Below are positions 4,641 to 6,600 of a DNA stretch of 6,600 nucleotides, one piece after another. A program made the translations under genes and the position numbers. The notes under the pieces are model-generated. The model was given only the letters and a program-made list of their open reading frames with translations, had not been told where the DNA came from and ran no database searches. The DNA lies in NCBI GenBank assembly GCA_024641365.1, contig JAHEDF010000222.1, positions 1 to 6,600 of the forward strand, written 5' to 3'. Within the stretch, counting starts at the first letter, position 1. Each line of letters opens with the position of its first letter. The DNA is from Planctomycetota bacterium (GTDB taxonomy: Bacteria > Planctomycetota > UBA11346).

Positions 4641-6600
4641 ATGCAGTGTCAGTTGATGAGCCTTATGTTGGTAAGTTGTGCTTTGCCACTTCTGGCAAAA
4701 GCGTCAGCGGCAGAGTCTTATAATGACGTATCTTTTGCAGACACAGCCAAGGCCTTTTTAAAGCAAAATTGTATTAGTTGTCATGGTCCAGATAAACAAA
4801 AAGGGGATATTCGCTTTGATTCATTAGGCGGCGATTTTGTCCATGAAGGTACACGATGGACTATAATTGCTGAACAAATTCGTAATGGAGAAATGCCGCC
4901 GGAAAAAGAACCACAACCAAGCACGAAAGAAAAAAATGATCTGCTGTCGTGGATTAATCAACAATTAGCACGTAATCCGGCACGTAATCCCAGCTTGGGA
5001 AATCTTGTCCCGCATGAATTACTATTTAATCCTTCGTTTAATGGCGCGCAAAATATTGCCGTCCCACCACCACGTGTCTGGCGATTAAGTCCAGATGCTT
5101 ATAGTGGGTGGGTGAGCGAGGTTGGTCGCGGCGATGTAAAAGGCATCGTACAGCCATTTTCAGAAAGTCCGGAACGGGGCATTAAAGATTTTGCGACGCT
5201 TGGTCGAGTAGATGAACCAACTACGGAAATACTATTACGCAACGCTGAAGCCATAGTTGAAAAACAAACAGGACATGAATTTGTCGATGGTGCTATTAAG
5301 GCAAAAAAAGATGCGGTCCGTGAATATATTGAAGTGATCGATCCGAAAAAGGAACTTTTGCCAGATAGTCTTGAAAAAATAATTCATAAACAGTTTTTAT
5401 TAACCTCAGGGCGCAATGCTAATACGGGCGAGGTTGAACGCTTCGTATCACTATTTGAGCGCAGCGCTAGTCACGGTGACCGAACTGGCGCTATAAAAAC
5501 CATGCTCACAGCAATACTTTTACGTTCAGATGTGATATTTCGTTATGAATTAGGTCAGGACGCAAATGGCAGTGCGTTTTTGACGCAACATGAAACAGCC
5601 GCCGCTATTAGTGCCGCGTTGATGTATAAACGAGAAAATAAAATATATGATGCAGCAAATGCTGGGAAACTCAATTCACGCGAATTAATAAAAGAGCATG
5701 TTCAACGTATTGTAAACGACGATAAAATAAAAAAACCACGTATCCTTGGTTTTTTCCGTGATTATTTTGAATATCATAATGCACCATCCGTATTTAAGGA
5801 TCGACCAAAAGATCTTATGCACTTCCCCAGTCAGCACGTTGCAGATACGGATCGCTTAGTGCTCCATATTTTACAACAAGACCACGATGTATTTCGCCAA
5901 CTGTTAATTACTCGTCTTGCATTTGTGAATGTGAAAACGCAAACGAACAAACAAACACGTCAGCAAGAACTAGTGCCTGCCGTACAGCGCAATGCGCATA
6001 ATCATAAAGGTTTGGCTGGTTTAGAAACGATGTATGGATTGGAAGAATGGACTGCTCAACAACCCATTACACTGCCAGAGCGTACGCGCATGGGTGTGCT
6101 TATGCAGCCGAGCTGGTTAATTTCCTGGAGTGAAAACTTTAATAATGATATTGTTCGTCGCGGGCGCTTTATTCGCGAACGCTTATTAGGTGGTACCGTG
6201 CCTGATTTGCCAATTGGCGCGGTCGCGATGGTGCCAAATACGCTTGACCGCACACTGCGAGATCGCGTTAGTAGTGTAACCAGAGCGGAATCATGCTGGA
6301 AATGCCACCAACGGATGGACGACTTAGGTCTCCCTTTTGAGCAATTTGAACATTATGGCCGTCTGGTTAATGAAGAGCTGGTGTTGGATCAAGTCGCCAC
6401 AGATAATAATGTCGATAAAAAAGAACAGCCATTAGTCGATGTTTTTAAAGGGGTTCCAGTCGTAACGACAGGGGTTATTGCTGGGACGGGAGATCCGTCG
6501 CTGGATGGACCAGTACGTGATGTCTACGACATGATTACTCGAATTGCGCAATCAGAGCGCGCACGCCAGGTTTTTATCCGCCATGTGTTTCGTTATTTTG
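4641..6600 (+). CDS. DUF1592/DUF1588-type planctomycete cytochrome, 3' end outside window
   Basis: From ATG 4641, 653 codons are visible with no stop; the gene continues past the window. ATG 4641 is the first start after an in-frame TAG at 4608-4610 and has only a weak GGAA site. The N-terminus is hydrophobic (6-19) with probable cleavage after ASAA at residue 24, but lacks the usual basic residue before the core. Domains in order: a planctomycete cytochrome c domain with CISCH at 44-48 and probable axial Met85 in EMPP; a divergent DUF1587-like segment around RVWRLSP (145-151); DUF1592 from about 249 to 440, with LTQHETAAAISAAL from 314 and FFRDYF at 371-376; DUF1588 about 481-575, with IVRRGRFIRERLL and the second CxxCH, CWKCH, at 552-556; and the opening of DUF1585 (about 625 onward, RHVFRYF at the edge). 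The role of this family is unknown; a periplasmic redox or electron-transfer role is inferred from the heme motif. In PVC genomes such genes are usually followed by a DUF1552 gene, which would lie just outside. Confidence 0.9.
   Translation, partial: MQCQLMSLMLVSCALPLLAKASAAESYNDVSFADTAKAFLKQNCISCHGPDKQKGDIRFDSLGGDFVHEGTRWTIIAEQIRNGEMPPEKEPQPSTKEKNDLLSWINQQLARNPARNPSLGNLVPHELLFNPSFNGAQNIAVPPPRVWRLSPDAYSGWVSEVGRGDVKGIVQPFSESPERGIKDFATLGRVDEPTTEILLRNAEAIVEKQTGHEFVDGAIKAKKDAVREYIEVIDPKKELLPDSLEKIIHKQFLLTSGRNANTGEVERFVSLFERSASHGDRTGAIKTMLTAILLRSDVIFRYELGQDANGSAFLTQHETAAAISAALMYKRENKIYDAANAGKLNSRELIKEHVQRIVNDDKIKKPRILGFFRDYFEYHNAPSVFKDRPKDLMHFPSQHVADTDRLVLHILQQDHDVFRQLLITRLAFVNVKTQTNKQTRQQELVPAVQRNAHNHKGLAGLETMYGLEEWTAQQPITLPERTRMGVLMQPSWLISWSENFNNDIVRRGRFIRERLLGGTVPDLPIGAVAMVPNTLDRTLRDRVSSVTRAESCWKCHQRMDDLGLPFEQFEHYGRLVNEELVLDQVATDNNVDKKEQPLVDVFKGVPVVTTGVIAGTGDPSLDGPVRDVYDMITRIAQSERARQVFIRHVFRYF
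4968..4991 (+). repeat. 12-bp in-frame tandem duplication
   Basis: GCACGTAATCCG (4968-4979) is followed by the same sequence with one change in the last base (4980-4991). It duplicates the residues ARNP between the heme domain and the DUF1587-like part, probably in a loop. The near identity points to recent slippage. Confidence 0.85.

Noticed and set aside
4641..4679. Lipoprotein signal in the DUF1592-type protein (LVSC at residues 10-13)
   Set aside because: The hydrophobic stretch before Cys13 is too short and uncharged at its start, and hydrophobic residues continue past the Cys to a normal signal peptidase I site.
6056..6253. Minus-strand 65-codon frame inside the DUF1592-type gene
   Set aside because: It is antisense to the conserved DUF1588 region, so a shadow.

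Overview
The window looks like a chromosomal fragment from a member of the PVC superphylum (Planctomycetes, Verrucomicrobia, Lentisphaerae and relatives). The basis is gene content: a secreted formylglycine-type sulfatase, a secreted PQQ-like beta-propeller protein, and a large heme protein of the DUF1592/DUF1588/DUF1585 'planctomycete cytochrome' type. This combination is common in that group and uncommon elsewhere. The coding sequence is moderately AT-rich (roughly 40-45% GC by counting sample stretches), which fits a Lentisphaerae- or Verrucomicrobia-like organism better than a GC-rich planctomycete. That lineage call is an inference; no rRNA or marker gene is present.

Layout, all genes on the + strand. 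(1) 1-836: the 3' part of a membrane protein with several transmembrane helices, a Pro/Thr repeat linker and a C-terminal cytochrome c domain. (2) 837-1132: noncoding, with one perfect 10-bp inverted repeat and no clear promoter. (3) 1133-2764: secreted PQQ-like beta-propeller protein, very probably starting at a GTG behind a strong Shine-Dalgarno and not at the upstream ATG at 1079. (4) 2789-4321: secreted sulfatase, 24 nt after the propeller gene with its own ribosome binding site, so very likely in one operon with it. (5) 4322-4640: noncoding, partly GC-richer than the genes, with a near-consensus sigma70-type promoter at 4501-4529 and a leader of about 105 nt holding two small hairpins. 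(6) 4641 to the window end: a secreted heme protein with an N-terminal CxxCH domain and divergent DUF1587, DUF1592, DUF1588 and the start of DUF1585; its 3' end lies outside the window.

Working together: the propeller and sulfatase are both exported and probably act on, or bind, an extracellular or periplasmic substrate such as a sulfated polysaccharide. The two cytochromes at either side are export-dependent heme c proteins, but no sequence evidence links them to the sulfatase operon; the last gene has its own promoter. No mobile element, CRISPR array, tRNA or rRNA was seen. I did not find a clearly new system. The best candidates for a second look are the GC-rich gap at 4381-4490, the perfect inverted repeat at 923-949, and the propeller-sulfatase pair beside a DUF1592-type cytochrome.
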